A stretch of DNA of 32,328 bases from Pirellulales bacterium (GTDB taxonomy: Bacteria > Planctomycetota > Planctomycetia > Pirellulales > Thermoguttaceae). The notes beneath the pieces are model-generated. The model ran no database searches. It had not been told where the DNA came from and was given only the letters and a program-made list of their open reading frames with translations. The DNA lies in the NCBI GenBank assembly GCA_016933425.1, contig JAFGAY010000285.1:1-32328 (forward strand), given 5' to 3'. Of the stretch, positions 14,301-23,349 are shown in pieces. The position numbers and the translations under genes were made by a program. Position 1 is the first letter of the stretch. Each line of letters starts with the position of its first letter.

Positions 14301-14774
14301 ATGAGTACGTTGATTCTCCCGCAGCCCGCTCAAGCTCGCCGCATCGATCGTTCCGAGCGGCACCGCATTTTGGTGATTGACGACGATGAAGCCATGGCCG
14401 AAGTGCTTTCGCGCCGGCTCGAACAACAGGGCTTTACCAGCCGGACTGCCGACAGCGGGGCCAAGGGCCTTGCCATGGCCCGCCGAAGACGGCCCGACCT
14501 GATCCTACTGGACGTCCGCCTGCCGGACACCGACGGGTTCGCCGTTTGCGAGGAATTGGCCGATTCGAGCGAGACGTGCGACGTCCCGATCATCATCCTC
14601 AGCGGCATGGAAGGCCCCGACGTCGTCCGACGCGCCCGCACGGCCGGCTGCACGTTTTTCGTCCGCAAGCCGTACGATCCGAACGCCCTGCTGGTCCTCA
14701 TCCGGCAAGCCATTGAGGAATCGACCCGATGGCGGCTCGAGGAATCGGCCGAAACGGACGACGTGCTCTTCTAG
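14301..14774 (+). CDS. single-domain response regulator (CheY-like)
   Basis: The 157-residue protein is one receiver domain with all catalytic positions: acidic pocket VIDDDE (25-30), phospho-acceptor Asp71 in LILLDVRLPDTDGF, Ser101 in IIILSGMEG and Lys123 in VRKPYD. There is no DNA-binding or enzymatic output domain. An N-terminal tail of about 20 residues precedes the domain, and an acidic tail (EESAETDDVLF) follows it. It is therefore a phosphorylatable signal relay without a kinase encoded nearby. The ATG at 14301 starts a sensible N-terminus, though the Shine-Dalgarno is poor; a GTG at 14235 is in frame. Confidence 0.93.
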   Translation: MSTLILPQPAQARRIDRSERHRILVIDDDEAMAEVLSRRLEQQGFTSRTADSGAKGLAMARRRRPDLILLDVRLPDTDGFAVCEELADSSETCDVPIIILSGMEGPDVVRRARTAGCTFFVRKPYDPNALLVLIRQAIEESTRWRLEESAETDDVLF

Positions 14775-15207
14775 GAGCATGTTTTGAAATTCGTTTTGGC
14801 GGCCACAAGCCCCCACCCGGCCTATGGTCCCTCACGGCCATTTTCACCCATCGGGGCGTAAAATGGGTAAGCTTCTCCCGACCATCCCCACCATGCGATT
14901 TGCCGCATGTCATTAAGAAATGCGCGTCGGGACTGGATTTTTCTCGAAGTGCCCTTGACCCAAATTTGGCCCTCGGGTATTTAACCCGCTCTCTTCTACT
15001 GAATCCAAGAATCTAATCAAAAAACACCGATCGTGGTTGGCATTGCCCAGCGGGTATCCGCGGGGGTATGCGGCCAAGAATTCCGGGACGGATGACGTTG
15101 TCCCCGGAACCTGGTCCGCATCGCCTTCGTTGTTGCCTCGTGAAGGAATAGGCGCCACCCGCGCTGGGACTCCTGCGAGTCATCTAAATCTACAGAGGAG
15201 AACCGAG
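14775..15207. other. intergenic region upstream of the secretin gene
   Basis: No gene is supported in this gap of about 430 nt. It contains a hairpin at 14876-14932 (tcccgac/gtcggga enclosing atgcg/cgcat) followed by T5, a possible promoter at 14955-14983, and a long untranslated leader before the TTG start of the secretin. Confidence 0.5.
14955..14983 (+). promoter_or_regulatory. possible promoter of the secretin gene
   Basis: TTGACC (5 of 6 match to -35) is followed after 17 nt by TATTTA (weak -10). It would give a leader of about 215 nt before the TTG start. The weak -10 keeps confidence low. Confidence 0.3.
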
Positions 15208-18200
15208 TTGAAAACGACCGCAAGAATTCTCTGGGGGCTTGTTGCCGTGGCATTCGGCTTGTCGGCGTGTTGGACGTCGGCGAGTCCGGTGGGATTCGTC
15301 CTGGATGCCCAGGCGGCGGCGCTGATGGTTTCGCAGGCGCAACCGTCTTCCTCGTCCACTCCCGCCGCCGGCGCGGACGCCCGAAGCCAATCGGACGATC
15401 TGTTGGCTCGCGCGCGGCAGGCCATCGACGAGGGGCACTTCGACGTGGCCGCGCAATTGCTCGACCGGGCCGAAGCGCTCAAGGTGCCCTACAACCCGCT
15501 GAACCCCCTGGTCGATACGCCCGCCAAGGTCCGACGCGACCTGGAACGGCGCCGGGCCGCCGGATCCTCGCCGAATGGGCTGGGCGGATTGCTGCCCACG
15601 CTGCCTCTCGGCAACCGGCCGCAAGGCACGCCGGTTCCCCCCGACGCCTTTGCCCAAAATCCGCCCATGCAGGCTCAACCCGCGATGGCCGGACCCGCCG
15701 GGCAGGCGACGATCCCTTATTATCAGCCAAACTCCGGCCAGCCCACGACGCTTCCCGCGGTCGATGATGACGCGGCCGGCTACGCAACCATCGAATCGAC
15801 GCCGCCGGTCGGCGCCTCGTTCAGCGCCCCGCAACAAGGCCCCTCGAACAGCCTCTTGCTCGAGGCCCGTCGGGCACTGGCCATGGGCGACGTCCGCCGG
15901 GCAACCGACCTGGTCGATCGAGCCAAGGCCCAACCAATTGCCTACGGACCCCAGGACGACACGCCCGACCGAGTTCTTTCCGACGTCAACAAGCTCCGCG
16001 ACCTGGCGGCCCACCGCGAGACCCACGGACAAACCGAAGCCTATCGTCGGGAACTTGCGCGTCTGATGCTCGAACAGGCCGAGGCCCTTCTGAAATGGAA
16101 CGACTGCGGCGAAGCCGAACGGCTCGCCATTCAGGCCCGGGACCAGCAAGTCACGTATGGTCCCCTGGAAACCAATCCCGATGCGCTGCTGGAACGAATC
16201 GCCAACGCGCGTCGCGGGCAGCGCGCGAACGGCGACTATTCGTCGGCCGGGGGCGAGGGCGTGACCACGTTGCCGGCGCCCTCGGTTGCCGCGAAGAAAA
16301 AGGCGACCCTGCTGGTCGATCGGGCCCGCGCCGCATTGGCCGACGGCGACGTCGCCTCGGCCAGGGCCTATGCCCAAGCGGCCATGGATCTGCAAGTCCC
16401 CGAATCAAATTTCGCCCCCGGCGAGGATCGGCCGGGCATGGTGCTCTTGGACATACAAAAGGCGATTCGTGCCGACGGCTCGCGCGTGATGCAGGCCAGC
16501 GCGGCTTCCGTCATGCCGGCGACGGGCGCGTATCCTCCCAACCAGCAAGCTTCCAACGCGGTCTATCGCCCGGCCAACGACCCGACCGGCATCGTGCCGG
16601 CGGCCGTTCACCAGCCGGCGTCCAGCGAACCCCCGCGGCCCTTGATGCTGGGCCAGGCGCCGGTGGCCGCGGGCCAGGCGTGGCCCAACTCGCCGGCCGC
16701 GGGCAACACGGCCGCGACGTTGTTTCAGCAGGGCGAGGAAGCGCTCAAGGCCCACAATGTGCCGGAAGCATTGAACTACTATCGCCAAGCGGCGCAATAC
16801 AGTAACCAGCTCGATCCGACGACCGCGCAGGCACTCCAGGATCGGCTCCAGATGCTCAGCCGGTCGACGGCTCCCGAAGCTCCCCAGGGAACGCTGGCCG
16901 ACGAAGCCATGGCCAAACAGCAGTTGCTGGCCCGCAAAGTCAACAGCGACATTGCCCACCAGGAGCAACGGGCCGCCCAGCTTCGGCAAACCGACCCAAA
17001 AACGGCCCTGGCCCTGCTCGAACAGGCTCGGGCACGCGTCGCGGGGTCGGGCCTCGAGCCGAACACTCGCGGAATCATTCTTCGGCGCGTCGACCGCAAT
17101 ATCGCCGAGTTGAAGAAGTACATGGAAGAAAACCGCGCGACCATCAACCTGGCCGACCAGAACAACCAGGTCCGCGATCAGATCGATCGCGAACGTCAGT
17201 ACGAGCTTGAGGTCCAGCAGCGGCTCGCGGCGCTGGGCGACAAGTTCAAGCAACTCTGCGACGAGCAGCGATTTGCCGAGGCCGAAGTGGTTGCCAAGGA
17301 AGCCTACGACCTGGCCCCCGAGAATCCGTTCGCCCGCCAGCTCCTCTGGAACGCGAAATTTGTGCGGCGAGTGGCTCGCAATCAGGCGCTTTCGGACGAA
17401 AAGGAAGGCGGTTTCATTGATTCGCTTCTGGCCGTCGATGTGGCCTCCGTGCCGATCAACCCCGACACGCCCTATCTCTTCCCGTCGGCCACCGAGTGGA
17501 GCGCGCTGACGGCCAGCCGCGGCCGCTTCCGCGCCGACACGCGAAAGGAGCGGACCGGCCACGAACTGCAAATCCAGCGGAAGCTATCGATGCCCGTGTC
17601 GGTCAAGTTCAGCGGCATGCCCTTGAACCAGGTGGTTGCCCATCTCCAGCAACTGGCCGACGTCAATATGTACCTCGACCCGCAGGGTCTGCGCGAGGAG
17701 GGGATCGATCCGAGCACGCTGGTCGACATCAATTTGCCGCATGAAATCACGCTCGAAAGCGCGCTGAAGCACATCCTCGAGCCGCTGCACCTGAGCTACG
17801 TAATCAAGAACGAAGTCCTGAAGATCACCAGCGAGCAATACAGCAAGGGCGAGGTCTACATGGTGACCTACGACGTGGGCGATTTGGTAATACCCATCCC
17901 CAATTTCATGCCCAACTCGCGCATGGGGCTGGGCGGCGCCTATAACGACGCCATGGCCCGAAACGGCTTCAACTCGACCTACGGCTCGGGGCCGATGGGC
18001 GATTTCTCCAGCACCGGCACGCCCCAGACCAGCATGATCCAAAATTCCGTGCTGGCCCAGGTGGGACGCCCGGCGCCGGGTTCGATGGCGGGCGGCGCTC
18101 CGCCTTCGCCGACCGGTCTTGGTCCCGGCGGATTGGGCGGCGGCAGCCAGGCCGATTTCGAACCGCTCATCGAATTGATCACCTCGACCGTCGCTCCCGA

Positions 18201-19392
18201 CAGTTGGACGGAGATGGGCGGCAACGGCACGATCGAACCCTATGAAAACAACCTCACCCTGGTCATCAAGACCACCGAGGAAATCCACGCGGAAATCGTC
18301 GACGTGCTGGCCCAGCTCCGCCGGCTCCAGGACCTGCAAGTCACGATCGAAGTCCGCTTCATCACGCTCAACGACGACTTCTTCGAATCCATCCGCGTCG
18401 ACTTCGACTTCGACATCGACGACAACATCGACCGGCCCTATCAAGTCTTCGGGCGGATCATCGAGGGTGGCGACGATGACGACGACGACGATGACGACGA
18501 CGATACGTCGACCGAGCCGGACCGCGACGTCAGGGACACCGACCACGATCGGAGTCTGACGGTCGGCATGAGCGCGCCGGGCGTGTTCTCGGCCGACCTG
18601 GACATTCCGTTCACCCAGGGCAGCTACGGCCTGGCGGTTCCCCAGTTCGGAGGTTTCGACGCCTCGGCCGGCGCATCGCTCGGATTCGCCGTGCTCAGCG
18701 ACATCGAAGCGTTCTTCTTCATCAACGCGGCCCAAGGCGACAGCCGGACCAATATCTTGCAAGCCCCGAAGGTGACTCTGTTCAACGGCCAAACGGCCTA
18801 CGTCCAGGACGTCTCGATGAGTCCGTTTGTCATGGGGCTCATACCCGTGGTAGGCGATTTCGCGGCGGCCCAACAGCCGGTCATCGTGATCCTGAGCGAG
18901 GGCACGTTCATGACGGTTCAGGCGGTGGTGTCGCACGACCGCCGGTTCGTCCGCCTCACGGTGGTTCCGTTCTTCAGCCAGATCGGCGATGTGAACACGT
19001 TTACGTTCTCCGGCCGAACCACCAGCCTCATCGACACCTCGACCGAAGGCAACACTTCAACGCCCGACGACGCCACGAAAGAAAACAACGTCAGGCAGAC
19101 CACGTCCGAAGGGACGACCGTCCAATTGCCGACGTTCTCGACCATCTCGGTGAGCACGACCGTCAGCGTGCCCGACGGCGGCACCGTGCTGCTCGGCGGA
19201 ATCAAGCGGCTCAGCGAAGGCCGAGCCGAATACGGCACGCCCATCCTCAATAAAATCCCCTACCTCAACCGATTGTTCCGCAACGTGGGCATCGGCCGCG
19301 AAACCCAAAGCCTGATGATGACGGTCACGCCGCGCATCATCATCCAGGAAGAGGAAGAGGAACGCATTCAGGCCGGCCCCAGGGGACCTTAA
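15208..19392 (+). CDS. giant secretin (GspD/PilQ-like) with N-terminal repeats
   Basis: The 1394-residue protein has a signal sequence (ILWGLVAVAFGLSAC, with LSAC fitting a lipobox at Cys21). At least four related repeats follow, each about 45 residues of two-helix, TPR-like character (LLARARQAIDEGHFDVAAQL, SLLLEARRALAMGDVRRATD). A coiled region, an N0/STN-like domain (about 790-880, LSMPVSVKFSGMPLNQVVAH) and the C-terminal secretin come next. Secretin blocks are LQVTIEVRFITLNDDFFE, VSVPDGGTVLLGGIKR and IPYLNRLFRNVGIG. An insert after residue 1085 has eleven consecutive Asp. It should form an outer-membrane channel. The TTG start is supported by AGAGGAG about 7 nt upstream; ORF-track residues before it are not conserved-looking. 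No other secretion genes adjoin it. Confidence 0.9.
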   Translation: MKTTARILWGLVAVAFGLSACWTSASPVGFVLDAQAAALMVSQAQPSSSSTPAAGADARSQSDDLLARARQAIDEGHFDVAAQLLDRAEALKVPYNPLNPLVDTPAKVRRDLERRRAAGSSPNGLGGLLPTLPLGNRPQGTPVPPDAFAQNPPMQAQPAMAGPAGQATIPYYQPNSGQPTTLPAVDDDAAGYATIESTPPVGASFSAPQQGPSNSLLLEARRALAMGDVRRATDLVDRAKAQPIAYGPQDDTPDRVLSDVNKLRDLAAHRETHGQTEAYRRELARLMLEQAEALLKWNDCGEAERLAIQARDQQVTYGPLETNPDALLERIANARRGQRANGDYSSAGGEGVTTLPAPSVAAKKKATLLVDRARAALADGDVASARAYAQAAMDLQVPESNFAPGEDRPGMVLLDIQKAIRADGSRVMQASAASVMPATGAYPPNQQASNAVYRPANDPTGIVPAAVHQPASSEPPRPLMLGQAPVAAGQAWPNSPAAGNTAATLFQQGEEALKAHNVPEALNYYRQAAQYSNQLDPTTAQALQDRLQMLSRSTAPEAPQGTLADEAMAKQQLLARKVNSDIAHQEQRAAQLRQTDPKTALALLEQARARVAGSGLEPNTRGIILRRVDRNIAELKKYMEENRATINLADQNNQVRDQIDRERQYELEVQQRLAALGDKFKQLCDEQRFAEAEVVAKEAYDLAPENPFARQLLWNAKFVRRVARNQALSDEKEGGFIDSLLAVDVASVPINPDTPYLFPSATEWSALTASRGRFRADTRKERTGHELQIQRKLSMPVSVKFSGMPLNQVVAHLQQLADVNMYLDPQGLREEGIDPSTLVDINLPHEITLESALKHILEPLHLSYVIKNEVLKITSEQYSKGEVYMVTYDVGDLVIPIPNFMPNSRMGLGGAYNDAMARNGFNSTYGSGPMGDFSSTGTPQTSMIQNSVLAQVGRPAPGSMAGGAPPSPTGLGPGGLGGGSQADFEPLIELITSTVAPDSWTEMGGNGTIEPYENNLTLVIKTTEEIHAEIVDVLAQLRRLQDLQVTIEVRFITLNDDFFESIRVDFDFDIDDNIDRPYQVFGRIIEGGDDDDDDDDDDDTSTEPDRDVRDTDHDRSLTVGMSAPGVFSADLDIPFTQGSYGLAVPQFGGFDASAGASLGFAVLSDIEAFFFINAAQGDSRTNILQAPKVTLFNGQTAYVQDVSMSPFVMGLIPVVGDFAAAQQPVIVILSEGTFMTVQAVVSHDRRFVRLTVVPFFSQIGDVNTFTFSGRTTSLIDTSTEGNTSTPDDATKENNVRQTTSEGTTVQLPTFSTISVSTTVSVPDGGTVLLGGIKRLSEGRAEYGTPILNKIPYLNRLFRNVGIGRETQSLMMTVTPRIIIQEEEEERIQAGPRGP

Positions 19393-19415
19393 CCATCCGA
19401 GGGAAAACTTCCCCC

Positions 19416-19441
19416 AACGTCGAGCAGGCTCGACGGCTAAC
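19416..19441 (-). repeat. single 26-nt palindromic REP-like element
   Basis: The minus strand is identical over 26 nt to the copy at 5968-5993 (head GTTAGCCG, loop CT, tail CGTT). It sits 24 nt after the secretin stop and before the terminator at 19462. Confidence 0.85.
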
Positions 19442-19461
19442 CACGGGTAATAAAATCCCTG

Positions 19462-19500
19462 CCAGGGCGGCGGACCCATCGATCCGCCACCCTGGTTTTA
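19462..19500 (+). terminator. terminator of the secretin gene, shared convergent gap
   Basis: Stem ccagggcggcgga (19462-19474) pairs with tccgccaccctgg (19483-19495), 12 of 13 pairs, 8-nt loop, followed by TTTTA. On the other strand a T-rich run lies a few nt past the stem, so it may also serve the convergent sigma-factor gene. Confidence 0.85.
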
Positions 19501-20076
19501 TCATGCCGGCGCCCATTCCGACAATTCGGCCGCCAATCGTTTTCGGGCAACGTGGAGCCGCCGCTTGATCGTGCCGATCGGCGAGTGGAACTCGTTGCTC
19601 ATCTCGACGAGCGATTGGCCCCGCAGGTAAAACGCCTCGAGCGTTTCTCGATCCATCCGCCGCAGACGCTCCAGCCCCAGCCGGACCTGACTGCGCCGCT
19701 CCTGGGCGAGAATAGTTCCCAGCGGCGTCTCGTATTCGATGCAATCGCCGGCGACGAATTGCGGATCGACGGTAATCATCGGCCCGCGCCGAACCGCCCG
19801 ATTGATCGCCATGCGCGCGGCGATTGTCCGCAGCCAACCGGGAAAACACTCGGGATCCTCCAACTGGTCGAGCTTTCGCAGGGCTTGTAAAAAAACTTCC
19901 TGGCAAAGCTCCTGCGCGTCGGCCCGATTGCGCAACCGGCGCAAACACAGGGCAAAAACCGTCGATTCGAATCGGTCGACGATCTGATCGAACGCCTCCC
20001 GGTCGCCGCACTGCGCGGATCGAACCAGGAACGAAAGCTCCGCCGGTTCCGCCGAATATTCTTGAGTCGTTATCAT
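19501..20076 (-). CDS. ECF-type RNA polymerase sigma factor
   Basis: The 191-residue protein has sigma region 2 (AFDQIVDRFESTVFALCLRR, DAQELCQEVFLQALRKLDQL, FPGWLRTIAARMAINR) and region 4 (LEAFYLRGQSLVEMSNEF, SPIGTIKRRLHVARKRL), with no region 3, as in ECF factors. It directs RNA polymerase to a specialised promoter set. No anti-sigma gene is adjacent, so control must lie elsewhere. ATG 20076 (MITTQEYSAEP) is preferred because GGAAAG lies upstream; ATG 20109 is possible. The gene converges with the secretin gene and lies 156 nt downstream of the small basic protein, which is on the same strand. Confidence 0.93.
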   Translation of the reverse strand: MITTQEYSAEPAELSFLVRSAQCGDREAFDQIVDRFESTVFALCLRRLRNRADAQELCQEVFLQALRKLDQLEDPECFPGWLRTIAARMAINRAVRRGPMITVDPQFVAGDCIEYETPLGTILAQERRSQVRLGLERLRRMDRETLEAFYLRGQSLVEMSNEFHSPIGTIKRRLHVARKRLAAELSEWAPA

Positions 20077-20232
20077 GTTTTCAATTCTTTCCGTGAAATG
20101 GGTAACCATGCCAACAGTGATCGGCGGGCCGGGACAACGCGGAAAAGCACAAACACGGTGCTCCCACCGCCGGTACCCAGGCAAGGTCCGTCGAACGTCA
20201 CGCGCGAGATTCGGATCCGATCGGCAAGGCGA

Positions 20233-20535
20233 TCAGAATCCGGACCCTCCGACGTCCCAGGACCGCGGCCCGCGACGGAACCCGGTCACGCGACAAGCAC
20301 GGCGCATGGCCATGGCTGCCGGCGACCGGCGCGTAACACCGACGACCGCGCGCCGACGGTACACGGGCACCGTAACGCGATGGGCCATCGCCGTACCGGC
20401 GAGCCGCTGCAAAAGAAACCACGTTTCCAGGCGCAAGCCGAGCGCATGCTCTAGAGCAATGCTCATCACGTTCCGGATCTTACGGGCAATGCTCGCAACG
20501 ATCTTTTTGCCGGAAATCGTAATGAAACTACGCAT
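20233..20535 (-). CDS. small basic protein of unknown function
   Basis: The product is 100 residues: an amphipathic N-terminal half (MRSFITISGKKIVASIARK, then MSIALEHALGLRLETWFLLQ) and a strongly basic Arg-rich second half. No family was recognised. Expression signals make it more than a chance ORF: a GGAGG Shine-Dalgarno 8-9 nt before ATG 20535 and a TTGACA-17-CATAGT promoter about 115 nt upstream. The Shine-Dalgarno partly overlaps a perfect 6-bp hairpin (20546-20560). The ORF-track start at 20685 is rejected because it lies upstream of the promoter's -35 region end. The Arg-rich tail could be non-native if the frame were disrupted. Confidence 0.55.
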   Translation of the reverse strand: MRSFITISGKKIVASIARKIRNVMSIALEHALGLRLETWFLLQRLAGTAMAHRVTVPVYRRRAVVGVTRRSPAAMAMRRACRVTGFRRGPRSWDVGGSGF

Positions 20536-20545
20536 CGGACTACCT

Positions 20546-20560
20546 CCGCGCCCTGCGCGG
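20546..20560 (-). promoter_or_regulatory. hairpin partly covering the Shine-Dalgarno
   Basis: On the minus strand ccgcgc-agg-gcgcgg forms a perfect 6-bp stem whose last two G residues belong to the GGAGG Shine-Dalgarno of the small basic protein gene. It could limit ribosome access. Confidence 0.4.
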
Positions 20561-20656
20561 TTGAAAGAAAAACCCATTTCAATAAACACAAAAGGCGGAC
20601 GGAACGGGAGACGAGGGTTAACCGCCTTGCCAATTCCACCTAAACCGCCAACTTGC

Positions 20657-20685
20657 ACTATGACAGAAGCGACCGAGCCTGTCAA
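20657..20685 (-). promoter_or_regulatory. sigma70-type promoter of the small basic protein gene
   Basis: The minus strand reads TTGACA (perfect -35), 17 nt, then CATAGT (4 of 6 -10). The boxes are at 20680-20685 and 20657-20662. The expected start near 20650 gives a 5' leader of about 115 nt. Confidence 0.65.
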
Positions 20686-20787
20686 GACGCGGCCCTTCTG
20701 TCGTCGACGGCCAATACGAAACCCCTACAAAGGGCTATGGCCGGCCAATGCGAGTTCAGACACGCCTCGGGCCCGGAAGGTTCACGG

Positions 20788-23349
20788 CTACTTCGTATTT
20801 TTCGACGGAGCCTGGGCCACGCGGGGCTCGGGTCCGAGAGCGACCGCGATCCAACCGTCCTCGATGGTCATTTGCGTGACGGCCACGTCGGTCATCTTCG
20901 GATGGTTGCGAATGCGGTCGGGCACAAGTTGACGGGTTTGATTCCTCGAAAACAGCTTACTAAAGATGCCCCGCAACGGAATCTGAGCCCTAGTTGGAAT
21001 TTGCCCGCCGGGCAACTGGACCACGCCGTCGCGCGCCAACTCGGCCGAAAGCCCCTCGACTTGCGGCCGATAGTGCACGCGAACCTGAAAATCCCTCCAG
21101 ACCCTCGGCGATTTGCTCAGTCGGGCAATCGACAAATCGATCGTGACCTGGCCTTCATCGCACGTTACGCGTATCGGGTCGGTCTCGGCAAACGCGATGG
21201 TCACGTCGTCGTGGTCGGTCGTCTTTTCCTCCAACTCGGCCCAGTGGAGCCGCTGGGCGATCCGTCGGCGCAGCTCGGGCAGCGTGAAGGTCTTGCCTGC
21301 CAGATCAAGCCGCTCGATCAGATTGTTCATCGTGCTTTGGTGGATCTGGAAACTTGCCAAACTATCGGCCGGTGTTTTAGGGCGGGGTGTATGGGCGCCC
21401 AGTTGCCGCGCCGACGCCACGCGAAGCCGCATCGTCAAATGGTCCTCGGTCGTCGAGGCCTCGATCATGCGAGGACCCAGCGCCAAATCGTGAATCGGTT
21501 CCAGCACGTGTTTTTCCAGCCGGTCGGACAACTCCGCCAGACGCTCGTTCGCCTCCTCGTCTATCCGCCGCCTGGCCCGGGCGGCCACCTTGCGCTCGAT
21601 CTCGTGCCGCACTTCCGTGCGCTTCATGTCGTGTTGGACGCGGGCCGCGTTGTGGATCAACGCACCAATCAGGGGCACGCCGTCGAACGCGGTTTGGAGG
21701 CGCCGCAAGCGCGTCACATTGCTGACCCGATCAATTTCGGCCGGATGCAGCACAAGGCCGTCGACGGTTAGCTCCATCGGTTTTCGGGCCGTGTAACGCG
21801 ACTCGCTCGCGTTCTGAAAAATGGCCGGCCCGCTGCTCGACGACGTCAACGCCGCGACCTCGCCCGATATCTCCAGCGCGAGATGGACGCGCTGCGGGTC
21901 GGGAATCAACCGAATGGCAACCTCGGTCGCCGTCAGACTCTGGCCGCGCACCGGATTGCCCAACACCGTGTCGTAGACTTGTTCCAGCTCGGGCAGCCGT
22001 TCAGGCATCAGGCGATTCAACAGCGTCTCGGTCACTTCGACGCGCAGATTGGCATTGCGGTAGTGCATCGTCACTTGACGATGCAGATCGCCGCACTGGT
22101 TCTTCGGCACGAAGCCCAACCAAAAACATTCTTCGGCCAATCGGCGCGCGTCGCACGGGCGGCCCGACGTCTCATAACGCTCCATGGCGGCCAGCAAGGC
22201 GGCCCGATCCGGCCGGCGAACCGCCATGCGACGCAGTTCGCTCGCCAGACGATCCATCGGCGCGCTTGCCAAAAAACGCTGTTGGGCCTCGGTCAGCGGC
22301 GTTTGGGCGACCCGGGCAAAAATCCGCCGGGCCAGAGCCGCGCGGCGCTGGTCGCCATCCGGATCCGCCGCCTTGCGCGACGCTTCGGCCAGCGCGTCCA
22401 ACAGCAAGTATTCACGCCAGGCACGCCCATGCGACGAATCGCGCACCGCGGCGTCGACGTCGGCCAACGCCAGGCGAACGCGATCCAAGTCGATCTCGGC
22501 CTCCTCGACCGGCGCGTCGACCGCCGGCAACACGCGCTGCCAGACGTCCAACCGACGGCGGAGCGCGTAGCCGGCCCGACGCAATTCGGTTGCCAGAAAT
22601 TCGTCGGCCAGTTGGGCTGCCAGGGAATCGGTCTGCTCGACGGTGGTTCTGAGCGAATCGAAGACGTCCGGACCAATCACCTCGCCGTCGTCGACCATGT
22701 GGCCCAGCCGGCGCACCTGGCCCCAGGCGTGCTCGGCCCACGCGGCCGTTGGCGGTTCCTTGGTCAGCCGGGTCAATCGAGCATAAAGCGACTTGGGCGG
22801 ACACCAGATCGAGCCGGCCCGAATGTCCGGGGACTCGGAGGTTGCCGGAGAGGTCGAAAAGGCGTCGCGCCGCCGGTCGCGGGCGTCGGGCATCGATCCG
22901 ACGCGGGACTCACGCCCAGCGACCAGGAATTCGGACCCCGGCGCGATTTCCGCCAAATCGACGCCGGTCGAAACCTCCTCCTGGTGGATGGCGGGGCCGT
23001 CGAATGTCAAGTCGGCGAACTTGGGAGGCAGGTCGGGCAGAATGATCTCCGAGGGGCAAACCTCGGCGCGAGGATCGGCCACTTTGGGCAAAACCTCAAC
23101 CTGCACCCAATGACTGGCTTCGGGAAGGGCCTCCGGGCCCATTCTGAATGGACGCACGCGCGAACGCATGGCCTCCGCCGTGCGGTCGGGCCCAATCGAC
23201 AGGTCCTTCCAGGCCCCGGAAAGAGATTGTTCGGCTGTGCGGTTCCGGGCCATCCTCTCCCATTGTGGGGGAACGACAACCACGAGAACAAAAAGGCCCG
23301 CCAAGACCATCAACAGCGGCCAGACCGCTCGACACGTTTTGCCACCCAC
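20788..23349 (-). CDS. large membrane-anchored protein of unknown function
   Basis: This 853-residue protein has one N-terminal transmembrane segment (VWPLLMVLAGLFVLVVVVPP, about residues 9-28) and a long, probably extracytoplasmic remainder. No known domain was recognised. The middle is helical and charged (about 240-420), and a region near 570-650 is rich in Arg/Glu/Ala helices (ERKVAARARRRIDEEANERL). The C-terminal third has beta-rich segments (DDVTIAFAETDPIRVTCDEG, RDFQVRVHYRPQVEGLSAEL). This could be a scaffold or lipid-interacting envelope protein, but that is speculation. The start is GTG 23349 with a G-rich run upstream; any later start would lose the membrane anchor. Confidence 0.75.
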   Translation of the reverse strand: MGGKTCRAVWPLLMVLAGLFVLVVVVPPQWERMARNRTAEQSLSGAWKDLSIGPDRTAEAMRSRVRPFRMGPEALPEASHWVQVEVLPKVADPRAEVCPSEIILPDLPPKFADLTFDGPAIHQEEVSTGVDLAEIAPGSEFLVAGRESRVGSMPDARDRRRDAFSTSPATSESPDIRAGSIWCPPKSLYARLTRLTKEPPTAAWAEHAWGQVRRLGHMVDDGEVIGPDVFDSLRTTVEQTDSLAAQLADEFLATELRRAGYALRRRLDVWQRVLPAVDAPVEEAEIDLDRVRLALADVDAAVRDSSHGRAWREYLLLDALAEASRKAADPDGDQRRAALARRIFARVAQTPLTEAQQRFLASAPMDRLASELRRMAVRRPDRAALLAAMERYETSGRPCDARRLAEECFWLGFVPKNQCGDLHRQVTMHYRNANLRVEVTETLLNRLMPERLPELEQVYDTVLGNPVRGQSLTATEVAIRLIPDPQRVHLALEISGEVAALTSSSSGPAIFQNASESRYTARKPMELTVDGLVLHPAEIDRVSNVTRLRRLQTAFDGVPLIGALIHNAARVQHDMKRTEVRHEIERKVAARARRRIDEEANERLAELSDRLEKHVLEPIHDLALGPRMIEASTTEDHLTMRLRVASARQLGAHTPRPKTPADSLASFQIHQSTMNNLIERLDLAGKTFTLPELRRRIAQRLHWAELEEKTTDHDDVTIAFAETDPIRVTCDEGQVTIDLSIARLSKSPRVWRDFQVRVHYRPQVEGLSAELARDGVVQLPGGQIPTRAQIPLRGIFSKLFSRNQTRQLVPDRIRNHPKMTDVAVTQMTIEDGWIAVALGPEPRVAQAPSKNTK

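Noticed and set aside
20075-20932. 285-residue plus-strand ORF
   Set aside because: It is antisense to the sigma-factor upstream region, the small basic protein and the 853-residue gene; composition is Arg/Pro/Thr-rich as expected for a shadow frame in GC-rich DNA.
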